From assembly GCA_002507565.1 (NCBI GenBank), contig MOXJ01000014.1:1-64000 (forward strand): a stretch of DNA of 64,000 nucleotides, written 5' to 3'. The notes under the pieces were generated by a model that did no database searches, was not told the DNA's origin, and worked only from the letters and a program-made list of their open reading frames with translations. A program made the position numbers and the translations under genes. The DNA is from Candidatus Reconcilbacillus cellulovorans. Lineage in GTDB: Bacteria > Bacillota > Bacilli > Paenibacillales > Reconciliibacillaceae. Shown piece after piece: positions 17,685 to 25,800 of the stretch (within the stretch, counting starts at the first letter, position 1; each line of letters starts with the position of its first letter).

Positions 17685-18751
17685 GTCTCACACCTCGATT
17701 CGATCAGTCGGGCGATCCGCTCCACCGTCTCGGACGAAAGCGGCGGTCGGCGTCCGATATGAGAACGGATCGTCTGCGCAAGCCGATCGGCGGTCACCGT
17801 CAAAAACGGCGGACGTACGGCGGATTCGCGCCCCCCGGCCGCAAACATCGCCCCGCCGGCGTGCGCCGGAGAATCGCCCGTCCGTCCGCCCACGCAGACG
17901 ACGCCGACGACGTCGGCCTCAATACCGTGTTCGCGCAGCAGTCTGCGCAGCGCGTATTCGCGGCGGTACAGCCGGGAATCCGCCGGACCGCCTTCCCGTC
18001 CGGATCCTGCGTCGATATGAAACACGCCGTTCGGCCCGACGACGATATGGTCGAATTCGCGCACGCCGTCTTCCAACTTTAGTCTGCGGCCGCTCAGCAC
18101 GCGATATTCGCCGCCGATATCGCCGAAAAGCCGCTCGGGCGCATCGCCGGCACCGCCTTCGGTGCCGCCCTGCCGCGCGGAACGCCGCCGCTTCCAAATG
18201 AAGTACACCGCCGCCAGCAACACAGCGCCCGCGACGATCGGCCCGACATATGGCGCCGCCTCTTCCTTGATCCTTTTCCAGTTTTCGCCGAGCTTCATGC
18301 CGAGATAAATGAAAAACACCGACCACGGCACCATCGCCAACACGGTCAGCACGGTAAACCGCCAGAACGGCATTTTCGCAATGCCGGCGGGAACGGAGAT
18401 CGCGTGGCGGACGACCGGCACGAACCGGCCCGTGAAAATGACGCCGGCGCCGTAGCGTTCGCACCACCGCTCCGCCACTTCCAGATGATGCGGCCGGATG
18501 AGCAAATATTTTCCGTATTTCTCCACAAAGGGACGGCCGCCGTAGAGGCCGATCCAGTAAAGGAACCACTGGGCGACCGTCCCGCCGATGATGCCGAAGA
18601 CGACAGCGCCGACGAAAGAAATTTTACCCTGGGCGACCAGGTAGCCGCCGTACGCCAGCACGATTTCGCTCGGGATGATTTCGATCATAAGCCCCAGCAT
18701 AATGCCCCAGTAGCCGAGCGATTCGATCCATTGCAGCAATTCCGCGATCAA
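17681..18751 (-). CDS. DedA-family membrane protein fused to a NERD domain
   Basis: 356-aa protein. Residues 1-190 form a DedA/SNARE-associated membrane domain with the signature FTGRFVPVVRHAISVPAGIAKMPFWRF and four to five membrane helices, including GIIGGTVAQWFLYWIGLYGGRPFVEKYGKY. DedA proteins recycle undecaprenyl phosphate or scramble lipids. After a basic linker (KRRRSAR), residues 215-356 resemble a nuclease-related NERD domain: GGEYRVLSGRRLKLEDGVREFDHIVVGPNGVFHIDAGSG carries the expected D-(x)-hhG-x-F pattern. The fusion puts the NERD domain on the cytoplasmic side. The start is a TTG at 18751. It is the first gene of a four-gene operon. The fusion is seen; a nuclease activity is not proven. 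Confidence 0.85.
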   Translation of the reverse strand: MIAELLQWIESLGYWGIMLGLMIEIIPSEIVLAYGGYLVAQGKISFVGAVVFGIIGGTVAQWFLYWIGLYGGRPFVEKYGKYLLIRPHHLEVAERWCERYGAGVIFTGRFVPVVRHAISVPAGIAKMPFWRFTVLTVLAMVPWSVFFIYLGMKLGENWKRIKEEAAPYVGPIVAGAVLLAAVYFIWKRRRSARQGGTEGGAGDAPERLFGDIGGEYRVLSGRRLKLEDGVREFDHIVVGPNGVFHIDAGSGREGGPADSRLYRREYALRRLLREHGIEADVVGVVCVGGRTGDSPAHAGGAMFAAGGRESAVRPPFLTVTADRLAQTIRSHIGRRPPLSSETVERIARLIESRCET

Positions 18752-18785
18752 TCGCTATCCCGTTCCCCGTCCGTTTGCCTTCATT

Positions 18786-20990
18786 TTACCGCCACGGGCC
18801 GACGTCCTGCAACTCGGCGCGCTTTTGCAGAAAGCGGTAAAACGCGACGGCCGCCTGGGCGCGGGTCACCGTCTCGGCCGGGCGGAACCGGCCGTGTTCA
18901 TCCGTCGTCATGATGCCGAGACCGGTCGCGATCGCCACTTGACCCTTGTGGCGGATGTCGCCGGCATCGGCGACGTCCAGTCGGAATAGATCGCCGTACT
19001 CCGCCAATTTGGCGTATCCGAGCGCACGCACGATCAGCACGGCGAGCTCTTCCCGCGTGACGGGGTCGTCCGGCCGGAACCGCTCCGTGGCGGGGTCGAT
19101 CAGTCTATTGTCGACGGCATATTCCACATAGGCGAAATACGCCGAACCGGCCGACACGTCCGCAAACGACGCTTTCCTCTCATTAGCATAATAACTCGGT
19201 TCAAACCATCCGCCTCTCATGGCGATCAGCAGCATCTTGATCATTTCGCCACGCGTGATCGGCTTGTCGGGCGCCGCACGGCCGCCTTCGGCGTCGATTG
19301 CGCCGTACTCGAGCATCAGCCGCAATTCCTTTTCGGCCCAGTGCCCCTTCAGATCGGACGTTTCGGGAAGTTCGAGGAAATATTCTTTGCCGTTGTCGCG
19401 GCGATAAAACTTCCCGTCTGTCGCGTCGAGAAAAATGCCGGTATCCGTCGGCCGCTTCGGCACGAGCACGTAATAGGGTTCCGCGCGGTTACCGGCGTCG
19501 GGATTGTAATAAAGATACTGCGTCATGCCGGAAGCGAGGATCGCCCTGTATTTTTCAGGCGGAATGCCTTCCCGAAACGGAGAATTCGGCTCCCTGATAT
19601 ATTGCAGCCGCAGCGTATAGGCGTTCATTAACCTGGTACGGGCCTCGGTTTCCAGCAACACCGTCGGCTTTGCCGAAGGGAAAGAAACCGTTGAAAAACT
19701 GCGCTGCAGCGAAAGAATGCTTCCGTCCTCGCCGACGATGAGATGAATCCCTTCCAATTCGACGGGAACACCATCAACCAATCTTTGGAAAAAGTATACG
19801 CCTGATTTGCCGTTCGGCCCGGCTAGCTCGTGCAGTCTGGCGGGGTAGGCGCGCCGAACGAAATCTGCGGCGATCTGTTTTCCGCGAACGTCGTCTCTGA
19901 TCGGGCGTACAGACTTGGTGGGGTTGGAGAAGTGATACGAAACCGGTTCTCCCGTCGAGGCGTCGACCGACACCCAATAATATACACCATCCTCCGCCGA
20001 TCCACCCGTTTTGGCCGTATCGATCCGCCATTCGAAATTCCAGACGCCCGCATCTTTCTGCTCGTAATACGAAGCATTTGCCAGTTGAACATCGTCCAGT
20101 GAAAGCAGCGTTTTCATCGCTTCTGCCGCCTGCTGTTGGGTTAGAGACTCAGCGAAACGGCCGGACGGCGACGATGCTTTTTTTTCCATGGGTTCAAACG
20201 AGCCGTCCATCAAAATGTCGATTTCTCCAGTCCGGGCGTGCATTCTGGACGAATTCCATTCATAGGCGAATCTTGGTGTCGGGTTTTGGACGTTTCTGAG
20301 CCAAATTAACCACAAAACAACGCTCGCCTTTTCCTGAAACAGCGCTTTCGCTCGGTCTTCGTCGATCAGGCCGGTCGCCGGCGCGAACTCGACCTTGTCG
20401 TCCCAGACGAATTGGTAGCTGACGACGTTGCCGGAACCGTCCACCCGCACGAAGACGTAATTTTCCGGATAGATGATGCCGTTCACAACGCGGTCGTAAC
20501 GGAAAGGATAAACGACCGGACCTTGAAGCGGCGTCCTGAACGCTGCTTCTACATCGGGGTTATAGCGGAGCTGGTCGAATTCCGCAGCGTTTACCTCGCG
20601 AACGAACCGTTCGGCCACCTTTTTTGCTGCCTCGAAGTCGTACTTCGGAGGATACGTCGTCTGTTGCGCGGGATCACCGTCATATTTTTCAAACCCGATC
20701 AATCGCCCCGTGTCTGCGTCCAGCGAAACGACTACTCCATCTGAATAGCCATTCTCGCTTTTTTTGTGAAATTCAAGCGACCATCGTTTCCCGCTAAAAT
20801 CTTCGTAAAAATTTACACTGTTAAGCTCGAAATCGGACGCAAGCGACAAATACGACCGCGCGAGCGACACCGCCTTCTCACGGTCGACGACGGCTTTGCT
20901 TTCCGCCGGCTCGGCGAAAACGGCCGGCACGGCCGAAAACGCCGCAAGCGCGGCGAGCAGGACATGAGCAAACAACCGGAAACGTTTCAA
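18786..20990 (-). CDS. YcdB/YcdC-domain protein with three S-layer homology domains
   Basis: 734-aa secreted protein. A signal peptide (KRFRLFAHVLLAALAAFSAVPAVFAE) is followed by two YcdB/YcdC-like (PepSY-type) repeats, visible as two stretches of the type AVSLARSYLSL...NFYEDFSGKRWSLEFHKK and AAEAMKTLLSLDDVQLANASYYEQ...WNFEWRID. The last 180 residues hold three SLH motifs: DLKGHWAEKELRLMLEYGAI with ITRGEM, FADVSAGSAYFAYVEYAV with VTREEL, and GDIRHKGQVAIATGLGI with VTRAQA. It should be bound to the secondary cell-wall polymer. Function of the YcdB domain is unknown. The start is TTG at 20990 after AAAGGGGAG. Confidence 0.88.
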   Translation of the reverse strand: MKRFRLFAHVLLAALAAFSAVPAVFAEPAESKAVVDREKAVSLARSYLSLASDFELNSVNFYEDFSGKRWSLEFHKKSENGYSDGVVVSLDADTGRLIGFEKYDGDPAQQTTYPPKYDFEAAKKVAERFVREVNAAEFDQLRYNPDVEAAFRTPLQGPVVYPFRYDRVVNGIIYPENYVFVRVDGSGNVVSYQFVWDDKVEFAPATGLIDEDRAKALFQEKASVVLWLIWLRNVQNPTPRFAYEWNSSRMHARTGEIDILMDGSFEPMEKKASSPSGRFAESLTQQQAAEAMKTLLSLDDVQLANASYYEQKDAGVWNFEWRIDTAKTGGSAEDGVYYWVSVDASTGEPVSYHFSNPTKSVRPIRDDVRGKQIAADFVRRAYPARLHELAGPNGKSGVYFFQRLVDGVPVELEGIHLIVGEDGSILSLQRSFSTVSFPSAKPTVLLETEARTRLMNAYTLRLQYIREPNSPFREGIPPEKYRAILASGMTQYLYYNPDAGNRAEPYYVLVPKRPTDTGIFLDATDGKFYRRDNGKEYFLELPETSDLKGHWAEKELRLMLEYGAIDAEGGRAAPDKPITRGEMIKMLLIAMRGGWFEPSYYANERKASFADVSAGSAYFAYVEYAVDNRLIDPATERFRPDDPVTREELAVLIVRALGYAKLAEYGDLFRLDVADAGDIRHKGQVAIATGLGIMTTDEHGRFRPAETVTRAQAAVAFYRFLQKRAELQDVGPWR

Positions 20991-21149
20991 GCGAAGCTCC
21001 CCTTTCCAATGAGTTCCTCATCCTGTATAGACGTCGAAACAGCCGTTCAAGTTTCGCGTTTGCCTGCATTTTCCGCGGATGTTTTTCAGCCTCCCGGCAA
21101 ACGTTAAGATCGTCGACCGAAATTTCAAGCCGAAAAAAGGGGATGCCGC

Positions 21150-21458
21150 ATGAAACGTCTGGCACTGATCGCCTTCTCCGCCCTGCTGTTCGCCGTCGGC
21201 GCAACGGCGGCGTCGGCCGCGCAACCTGCGACGACTCCGACGCCTTCGCCGGCTCCGGCGGTCGTCACCCCGGCTCCCAGCCCGTGGTTCGACACGGCGC
21301 CCGCCCGCAACAACTGGGGAACGACCGGCCGGTTCCGCGCAACCGCGACGAACGTCGCCGGCGACATGGACTGGGGTTGGCTCGGTATTCTCGGCCTGCT
21401 CGGCCTTATCGGGCTCGCCGGCCGCAACCGCGGGGAAGTGCAGACCGACAACCGCTGA
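21150..21458 (+). CDS. WGxxGxxG family small secreted/membrane protein
   Basis: 102-aa protein with a signal peptide (KRLALIAFSALLFAVGATAASAA), a Pro/Thr/Ala-rich spacer, and a C-terminal WGWLGILGLLGLIGLAGRNR segment, the WGxxGxxG motif plus hydrophobic stretch and basic end. Such proteins are short, anchored at the membrane and of unknown role; the tripartite end resembles a sorting signal. The ATG at 21150 has AAAAGGGG nine bases upstream. It is convergent with the tetR gene and shares a terminator with it. Confidence 0.8.
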   Translation: MKRLALIAFSALLFAVGATAASAAQPATTPTPSPAPAVVTPAPSPWFDTAPARNNWGTTGRFRATATNVAGDMDWGWLGILGLLGLIGLAGRNRGEVQTDNR

Positions 21459-21474
21459 CACGGGAAAAACCCCG

Positions 21475-21525
21475 AAAACGGGCGGGACGTCCTGTTTTGA
21501 TCAGGAATCGTTCCCGCCCGTTTTG
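21475..21525. terminator. Bidirectional terminator between WGxxGxxG gene and tetR
   Basis: AAAACGGGCGGGA (21475-21487) pairs perfectly with TCCCGCCCGTTTT (21512-21524). The A-run on one side and T-run on the other make it work for both convergent genes. The tetR stop codon lies inside the loop. Confidence 0.85.
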
Positions 21526-22103
21526 TCCGCGGCGGCGATCGCCCGGGTCATCAGGCAAAACGCCGTCGACAGCCGCTTTTCCAGATCGTCGCGGTCTTCC
21601 ACAGCCCACAGCACCAACACGCCGTAAAATGTCTCCACGGCGAACCGGGCGACGGCGGAAGGAGACAGCTGTGAATCGATCTCCCCCCGTCGGCGGGCTT
21701 CCTCGAACACTTTGGACAGCGACGAAACGAGCAGCCGAATTTGTTCGGCGAACCGCTCGGTCGGCTTGCCGCCGCCGACCGCCCCCTGGAAAAACGCGCG
21801 GGCGAGCGGTTTGGCGCCGTAAATCCGATTGACGATCTCGTGCAGCATATTTTCCAGACGCGGCAACACCGGCCCCGGCTCGGCCGACAGCCGCTCGATT
21901 TCTTCGTGCGCCCAGGCGATGTGCAGGTTGTACAAAACCGCTTCCTTGCGCTCGAAATAATTAAAAAACGTCCCTTTCGCGACGCCGGCCCGAGCGGCGA
22001 TCTGTTCGACCGTCGTCGCCTCGAACCCCTGCTTCGCAAAAAGTTCCCTCGCGCTGTCCAGCAGGCGTTGACGCGTCGCAAGCTTTTTCGCTTCCCTTTT
22101 CAT
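21501..22103 (-). CDS. TetR/AcrR family transcriptional regulator
   Basis: 200-aa repressor. The N-terminal helix-turn-helix is clear: TRQRLLDSARELFAKQGFEATTVEQIAARAGVAKGTFFNYFERKEAVL. The C-terminal ligand domain includes ALARAFFQGAVGGG and ARFAVETFYGVLVLWAV. I take the ATG at 22103 (MKREAKKLATRQ) with AAGGCAGG just upstream; further in-frame starts exist upstream but lack support. It is divergent from the histidinol-phosphatase gene; the palindrome at 22166-22189 in the shared space is a candidate operator. The regulated target is not known. Confidence 0.88.
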   Translation of the reverse strand: MKREAKKLATRQRLLDSARELFAKQGFEATTVEQIAARAGVAKGTFFNYFERKEAVLYNLHIAWAHEEIERLSAEPGPVLPRLENMLHEIVNRIYGAKPLARAFFQGAVGGGKPTERFAEQIRLLVSSLSKVFEEARRRGEIDSQLSPSAVARFAVETFYGVLVLWAVEDRDDLEKRLSTAFCLMTRAIAAADKTGGNDS

Positions 22104-22165
22104 CCTGCCTTCATCCTTCCAGACAATCGCCCCGAACCCTTCGTCAGTCCTATCGTACATCATCG

Positions 22166-22215
22166 CGCGCCGTCCGAACAGACGGCGCGGCGGTACGGCC
22201 GTGATGTGGTATAAT
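22166..22215 (+). promoter_or_regulatory. Palindrome and -10 box upstream of hisJ
   Basis: CGCGCCGTC (22166-22174) and GACGGCGCG (22181-22189) form a perfect 9-bp inverted repeat with a 6-base centre. A consensus -10, TATAAT, follows at 22210-22215; no good -35 is seen at the right distance. The palindrome could be a TetR-type operator or a weak hairpin. Confidence 0.4.
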
Positions 22216-22256
22216 GAAAAACGAGTTGTTTGCGCTAGGGAAAGGACGACGCACCC

Positions 22257-23066
22257 ATGTACGACTATCACGTGCACACTCGCTTTTCCGCCGACTCCGA
22301 CCTGCCGATGGAAGAGGCGGTCCGCGCCGCCGTCGACCGCGGCGTCCGGGAAATCGCGTTTACCGAGCACATCGACTATTTTTACCCGAACTGCGACCTC
22401 GTCTTTGCGTTCGACGCCGGAACGTATGCGGCCGAGGTCGATCGGCTGCGCGCCGTCTACGGCGACCGGATCGTCATCCGCAAGGCGGTCGAGGTCGGCC
22501 TGCACCCGCTCGCCTACGACCGCAGCCGTGCGTTCACGCAGGAAGGCGGCTTCGATTTCGTCATCGGCTCCGTCCACATCGCGGACGACCTCGATCTGCA
22601 CGGCGGAGACTTTTTCCGGGGCAAAACAGCCGACGAGGCGGTGCGCCGCTATCTCGAAAACGTGTACGAGCGCGTCGCCGAATACAAGGACTTTCACGTT
22701 CTCGGCCATCTGACGCTAGTCAGCCGATACTTGCACCACCTCGGCGCAAGCTGGGATCAGTTGAATTGGCTGGCGTACGCCGATCGGATCGACGCCATTC
22801 TGAGGACGCTGATTGACACCGGCCGCGGTATCGAGCTGAACATGTCGGGTTACCGGTACAGGATCGCTTCCCCGATGCCGCATCTGGCCGTCCTGCGGCG
22901 CTACCGCGAGCTCGGCGGCGAGATCGTCACGATCGGATCGGACGCCCACACCGCCGACCGGATCGCCGACCGGTTCGAAATCGGCCACCAAATGCTGAAA
23001 GCAGCGGGCTTCGAATATTTGACGACGTTCGAATCCGGCCGCCCGTCGTTCGTCCGCATTCCCTGA
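22257..23066 (+). CDS. hisJ: Histidinol-phosphatase (PHP family, HisJ type)
   Basis: 269-aa PHP-domain phosphoesterase. The metal-binding motifs are YDYHVHTRFSADSD at the start (HxH), FTEHIDYF, VGLHPL, IGSVHIAD, LGHLTLVSRY and the C-terminal IGSDAHTADRI. Bacilli use this type of enzyme to convert L-histidinol phosphate to histidinol. Length matches B. subtilis HisJ (about 268 aa). The ATG at 22257 follows GGGAAAGGACG. It stands alone, away from a his operon, and is divergent from tetR, so another phosphoester substrate remains possible. Confidence 0.82.
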   Translation: MYDYHVHTRFSADSDLPMEEAVRAAVDRGVREIAFTEHIDYFYPNCDLVFAFDAGTYAAEVDRLRAVYGDRIVIRKAVEVGLHPLAYDRSRAFTQEGGFDFVIGSVHIADDLDLHGGDFFRGKTADEAVRRYLENVYERVAEYKDFHVLGHLTLVSRYLHHLGASWDQLNWLAYADRIDAILRTLIDTGRGIELNMSGYRYRIASPMPHLAVLRRYRELGGEIVTIGSDAHTADRIADRFEIGHQMLKAAGFEYLTTFESGRPSFVRIP

Positions 23067-23097
23067 ACAAAGAAAAAAAATAAGGAGGTCGTTCGCC

Positions 23098-24018
23098 ATG
23101 AAATACCGCCGGCTCGGAAAAACCGGCCTAAAAGTGTCCGTCGTCGGCGTCGGCACGTGGCAGTTCGGAGGCGAATGGGGCAAGACGTTCACGCAGGAAG
23201 AAGTCAACCGCATCCTCGGCAAGGCGAAAGAAGTCGGCATCAACCTCATCGACACCGCCGAATGTTACGGCGACCATTTGTCGGAATCGCTGATCGGCCG
23301 GGCGATTGAAAAAGAACGCGACGCCTGGATCGTCGCCACGAAGTTCGGTCACCGGTTTCATCGGCCGTTCGAACGGACGGAACACTGGAGTGCAGAGGAA
23401 GTGCGGGAGCAGTTGGAGCAGTCGCTGCGCGCGCTGAGAACCGACTACATCGACATCTACCAGTTCCATTCCGGCAAAGACGACGCGTTCGACCGCGACG
23501 ACCTGTGGACGATGCTGGACAAACAGGTGCAGGCGGGCAAAATCCGTTTTCTCGGCATTTCGATCGGCGCGCACAATTTGCGCCAGACGGAAGCGGCAAC
23601 GCGCGTCGGCGCCTCGGTCATCCAGGTCGTCTATAACCGGCTGGAGCGGAAACCCGAAGAGGCAATCTTTCCGTCTTGCATCCGACAAGATCTCGGCGTT
23701 CTGGCGCGTGTGCCGCTGGCCAGCGGCTACTTAAGCGGCAAATATCGCCCGGGCGCATCTTTTCCCGAAACAGACGTCCGACATCGGCACGACCGCGGCG
23801 AACGCGACGAAAAACTGCGTCTCGTCGAGGAAATCCGCCGCACCGAAGTACCGCCGGGCGTCGATATGGCCGAGTGGGCGCTCGCCTGGTGCCTGCAACA
23901 TCCGGCGGTCACATGCGTCATCCCGGGCTGCAAAAGTCCCGAACAGGTCGAAGCCAACGCCCGCGCCGCGGAGCTCGACCTTGTCCGCGCCGACCATCCC
24001 CAGGCGTGGAAGGACTGA
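23098..24018 (+). CDS. Aldo/keto reductase
   Basis: 306-aa NADPH-dependent oxidoreductase of the AKR superfamily. It starts MKYRRLGKTGLKVSVVGVGTWQFGGEW, and the catalytic tetrad is visible as D and Y in NLIDTAECYGDHLSE, K in VATKFGH and H in IYQFHSG. The C terminus LAWCLQHPAVTCVIPGCKSPEQVEANA binds the cofactor phosphate. AAGGAGG lies 10 bases before the ATG. It follows hisJ by 31 bases and may be cotranscribed. Substrate is unknown. Confidence 0.92.
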   Translation: MKYRRLGKTGLKVSVVGVGTWQFGGEWGKTFTQEEVNRILGKAKEVGINLIDTAECYGDHLSESLIGRAIEKERDAWIVATKFGHRFHRPFERTEHWSAEEVREQLEQSLRALRTDYIDIYQFHSGKDDAFDRDDLWTMLDKQVQAGKIRFLGISIGAHNLRQTEAATRVGASVIQVVYNRLERKPEEAIFPSCIRQDLGVLARVPLASGYLSGKYRPGASFPETDVRHRHDRGERDEKLRLVEEIRRTEVPPGVDMAEWALAWCLQHPAVTCVIPGCKSPEQVEANARAAELDLVRADHPQAWKD

Positions 24019-24023
24019 GCCTT

Positions 24024-24956
24024 TTACGCCCACGTTCTTTTCAAGAGCAGCCGGGCGCCGGCAACGGCGACATAAAGCGCCGCCTCGCCGAGCAACGTCC
24101 AGATTCGCGCGAGTACCGCCGCCTCCGCCGCGGCCGTCCAGCCGATCCGCGGCGCCAACAGTGCAGCCAGCGCCCCTTCCCGGACGCCCAGCCCCCCCGG
24201 CAGCGGGCTCAGACAGCCGATCAGCCAGCCGAGCGCATAAAGGCCGGCGGCTTCCGCCCAGGAGAAGGCGACAACGCCGAACCCCGACAAAAGCAGCCAG
24301 AAACCGACCCCGACCGCCAGCTGGTTGACGCCGTACAGGGCCAAAAAGCGAAAAAACTCGGCGCGAGGCAACTCGAGCGACAAATTCTCCGTCATCCGGC
24401 GTCCGAACCGCCCCTTGCGCCCGAGTCGGCGCGCAAGACGCTCCAGCCCGCGCGTCGCCGGGCCGTAGACGGCGGCGGTCGCCGCGACCAACGGAACCGC
24501 CGCCAAGCCCCATCCGAGATAAAACAGCGAAAACAACGCCGCCGCGAAGACGAGAAACACCGTTTCATACAACATGCCGGCCACCTGCCGGCCGAACGTG
24601 AGGCCGACCTTGCGGCCGAGATACAGTCGGCCGAGCAGGTTCCAAATACCGCCGGGCACATATTTCGCGAACATCGAATGGACGAACACCGCGAGGCCCG
24701 CGCCGAGCGACAGCGGTCCGCCGCTTTCGTCCGACGCGCGCAGGGCGTTCATCAACCTGACCCAGAGCCACCCTTGCGCAAGCTGCGACAAAAACGCAAC
24801 CAGCACGGCGGCATAAAACAACGCGTCGGCTTCCGCGACCGCTTCCCACAACTCTTCAGGACGAACGCCCGCGGCTTCGTATACGAAATACGCCACCGCC
24901 GCGAAAGCCAGCACTTCCGCCGCGCGGATTGCCGCCCGCCTGCGGTTCTGGATCAC
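24024..24956 (-). CDS. Lysylphosphatidylglycerol synthase TM-region/flippase-like protein
   Basis: 310-aa integral membrane protein of the UPF0104/LPG_synthase_TM family, with about seven to eight hydrophobic segments. Characteristic parts are AKYVPGGIWNLLGRLYLGRKVGLTF and LGWLIGCLSPLPGGLGVREGALAALLAP. It has no aminoacyl-transferase domain, so it is not MprF; family members are thought to flip lipids or related molecules. It is convergent with the aldo/keto reductase gene (5 bases apart) and lies 45 bases after ung on the minus strand. Confidence 0.85.
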   Translation of the reverse strand: MIQNRRRAAIRAAEVLAFAAVAYFVYEAAGVRPEELWEAVAEADALFYAAVLVAFLSQLAQGWLWVRLMNALRASDESGGPLSLGAGLAVFVHSMFAKYVPGGIWNLLGRLYLGRKVGLTFGRQVAGMLYETVFLVFAAALFSLFYLGWGLAAVPLVAATAAVYGPATRGLERLARRLGRKGRFGRRMTENLSLELPRAEFFRFLALYGVNQLAVGVGFWLLLSGFGVVAFSWAEAAGLYALGWLIGCLSPLPGGLGVREGALAALLAPRIGWTAAAEAAVLARIWTLLGEAALYVAVAGARLLLKRTWA

Positions 24957-25001
24957 GGCCGACGCCTCCTTTTCCGTTGCCGCATCACGTCGACGTCCGG
25001 T

Positions 25002-25676
25002 CTAGATGTCCGGCAGCTGCCAGTCGATCGGCCGTTCGCCGAGGTCCTCCAAGTAGCGGTTCGCCCGCGAGTACGGCCGGCTGCCGAAAAACCCGCGATG
25101 CGCCGACAACGGACTGGGATGCGGCGCACAAATGACGGGATGCCGGCTCGTGTCGATCAGCGACAGTTTCGATTGGGCGTGACTGCCCCACAGCAAAAAC
25201 ACGACCGGACGGTCGCGCTCGTTCAACAGCGAGATGATGCGGTCCGTAAACGTCTCCCAACCCATCCCGCGGTGCGAGTTCGCCTGGCCGGCGCGCACCG
25301 TCAGCACCGTGTTGAGCAGAAGAACCCCCTGCAGCGCCCACGGAATGAGACAGCCGTTGTTCGGCATCCGGCAGCCGAGATCGTCGTGCAGCTCTTTCAA
25401 CATATTTTGCAGCGAAGGCGGCGCCGGTATGCCCGGTCGGACAGAAAAGCTGAGCCCGTGCGCCTGCCCAGGCCCGTGATACGGGTCCTGGCCGAGCAGC
25501 ACGACTTTGACTTCGGAATAAGGCGTATAATGCAGCGCGTTGAAAATGTCGTACTTGTCGGGATAGACGGTGCGCGTCCGATATTCCTCGATCAGAAACT
25601 GCCGCAACCGCAAATAATACGGCTTGCGGAACTCGTCTTCCAGAAGCGGCGCCCAATCGTTCTTCAGGATCGGCAT
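25002..25676 (-). CDS. ung: Uracil-DNA glycosylase
   Basis: 224-aa family 1 uracil-DNA glycosylase that removes uracil from DNA. The catalytic water-activating Asp is D64 in [20 protein letters not shown]; the DNA-intercalating loop is [18 protein letters not shown] and [10 protein letters not shown] is the usual central strand. I use the ATG at 25676 ([16 protein letters not shown]), which has AAGGGGAAA upstream; the frame extends to 25769 without a ribosome site. Confidence 0.96.
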   Translation of the reverse strand: MPILKNDWAPLLEDEFRKPYYLRLRQFLIEEYRTRTVYPDKYDIFNALHYTPYSEVKVVLLGQDPYHGPGQAHGLSFSVRPGIPAPPSLQNMLKELHDDLGCRMPNNGCLIPWALQGVLLLNTVLTVRAGQANSHRGMGWETFTDRIISLLNERDRPVVFLLWGSHAQSKLSLIDTSRHPVICAPHPSPLSAHRGFFGSRPYSRANRYLEDLGERPIDWQLPDI

Positions 25677-25800
25677 CGCCCGGTTTCCCCTTCTCGCATC
25701 CGTTCGTCCGACGTTTCTCTTATTTAATTTTAGCGCGGCGCCCAGTCTGCGCAAGCATTTCGGACGCAATGAAAAAGCGGCCGGGCGAATCGCGCCGCAT

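Noticed and set aside
22166-22189. Palindrome near hisJ as a terminator
   Set aside because: It has no T-run and lies between divergent genes, so an operator role is more likely than termination.
23676-25727. 683-codon open frame on the plus strand
   Set aside because: It runs across the end of the aldo/keto reductase gene and antisense to the flippase-like gene and ung; composition is that of a shadow frame with no ribosome site.
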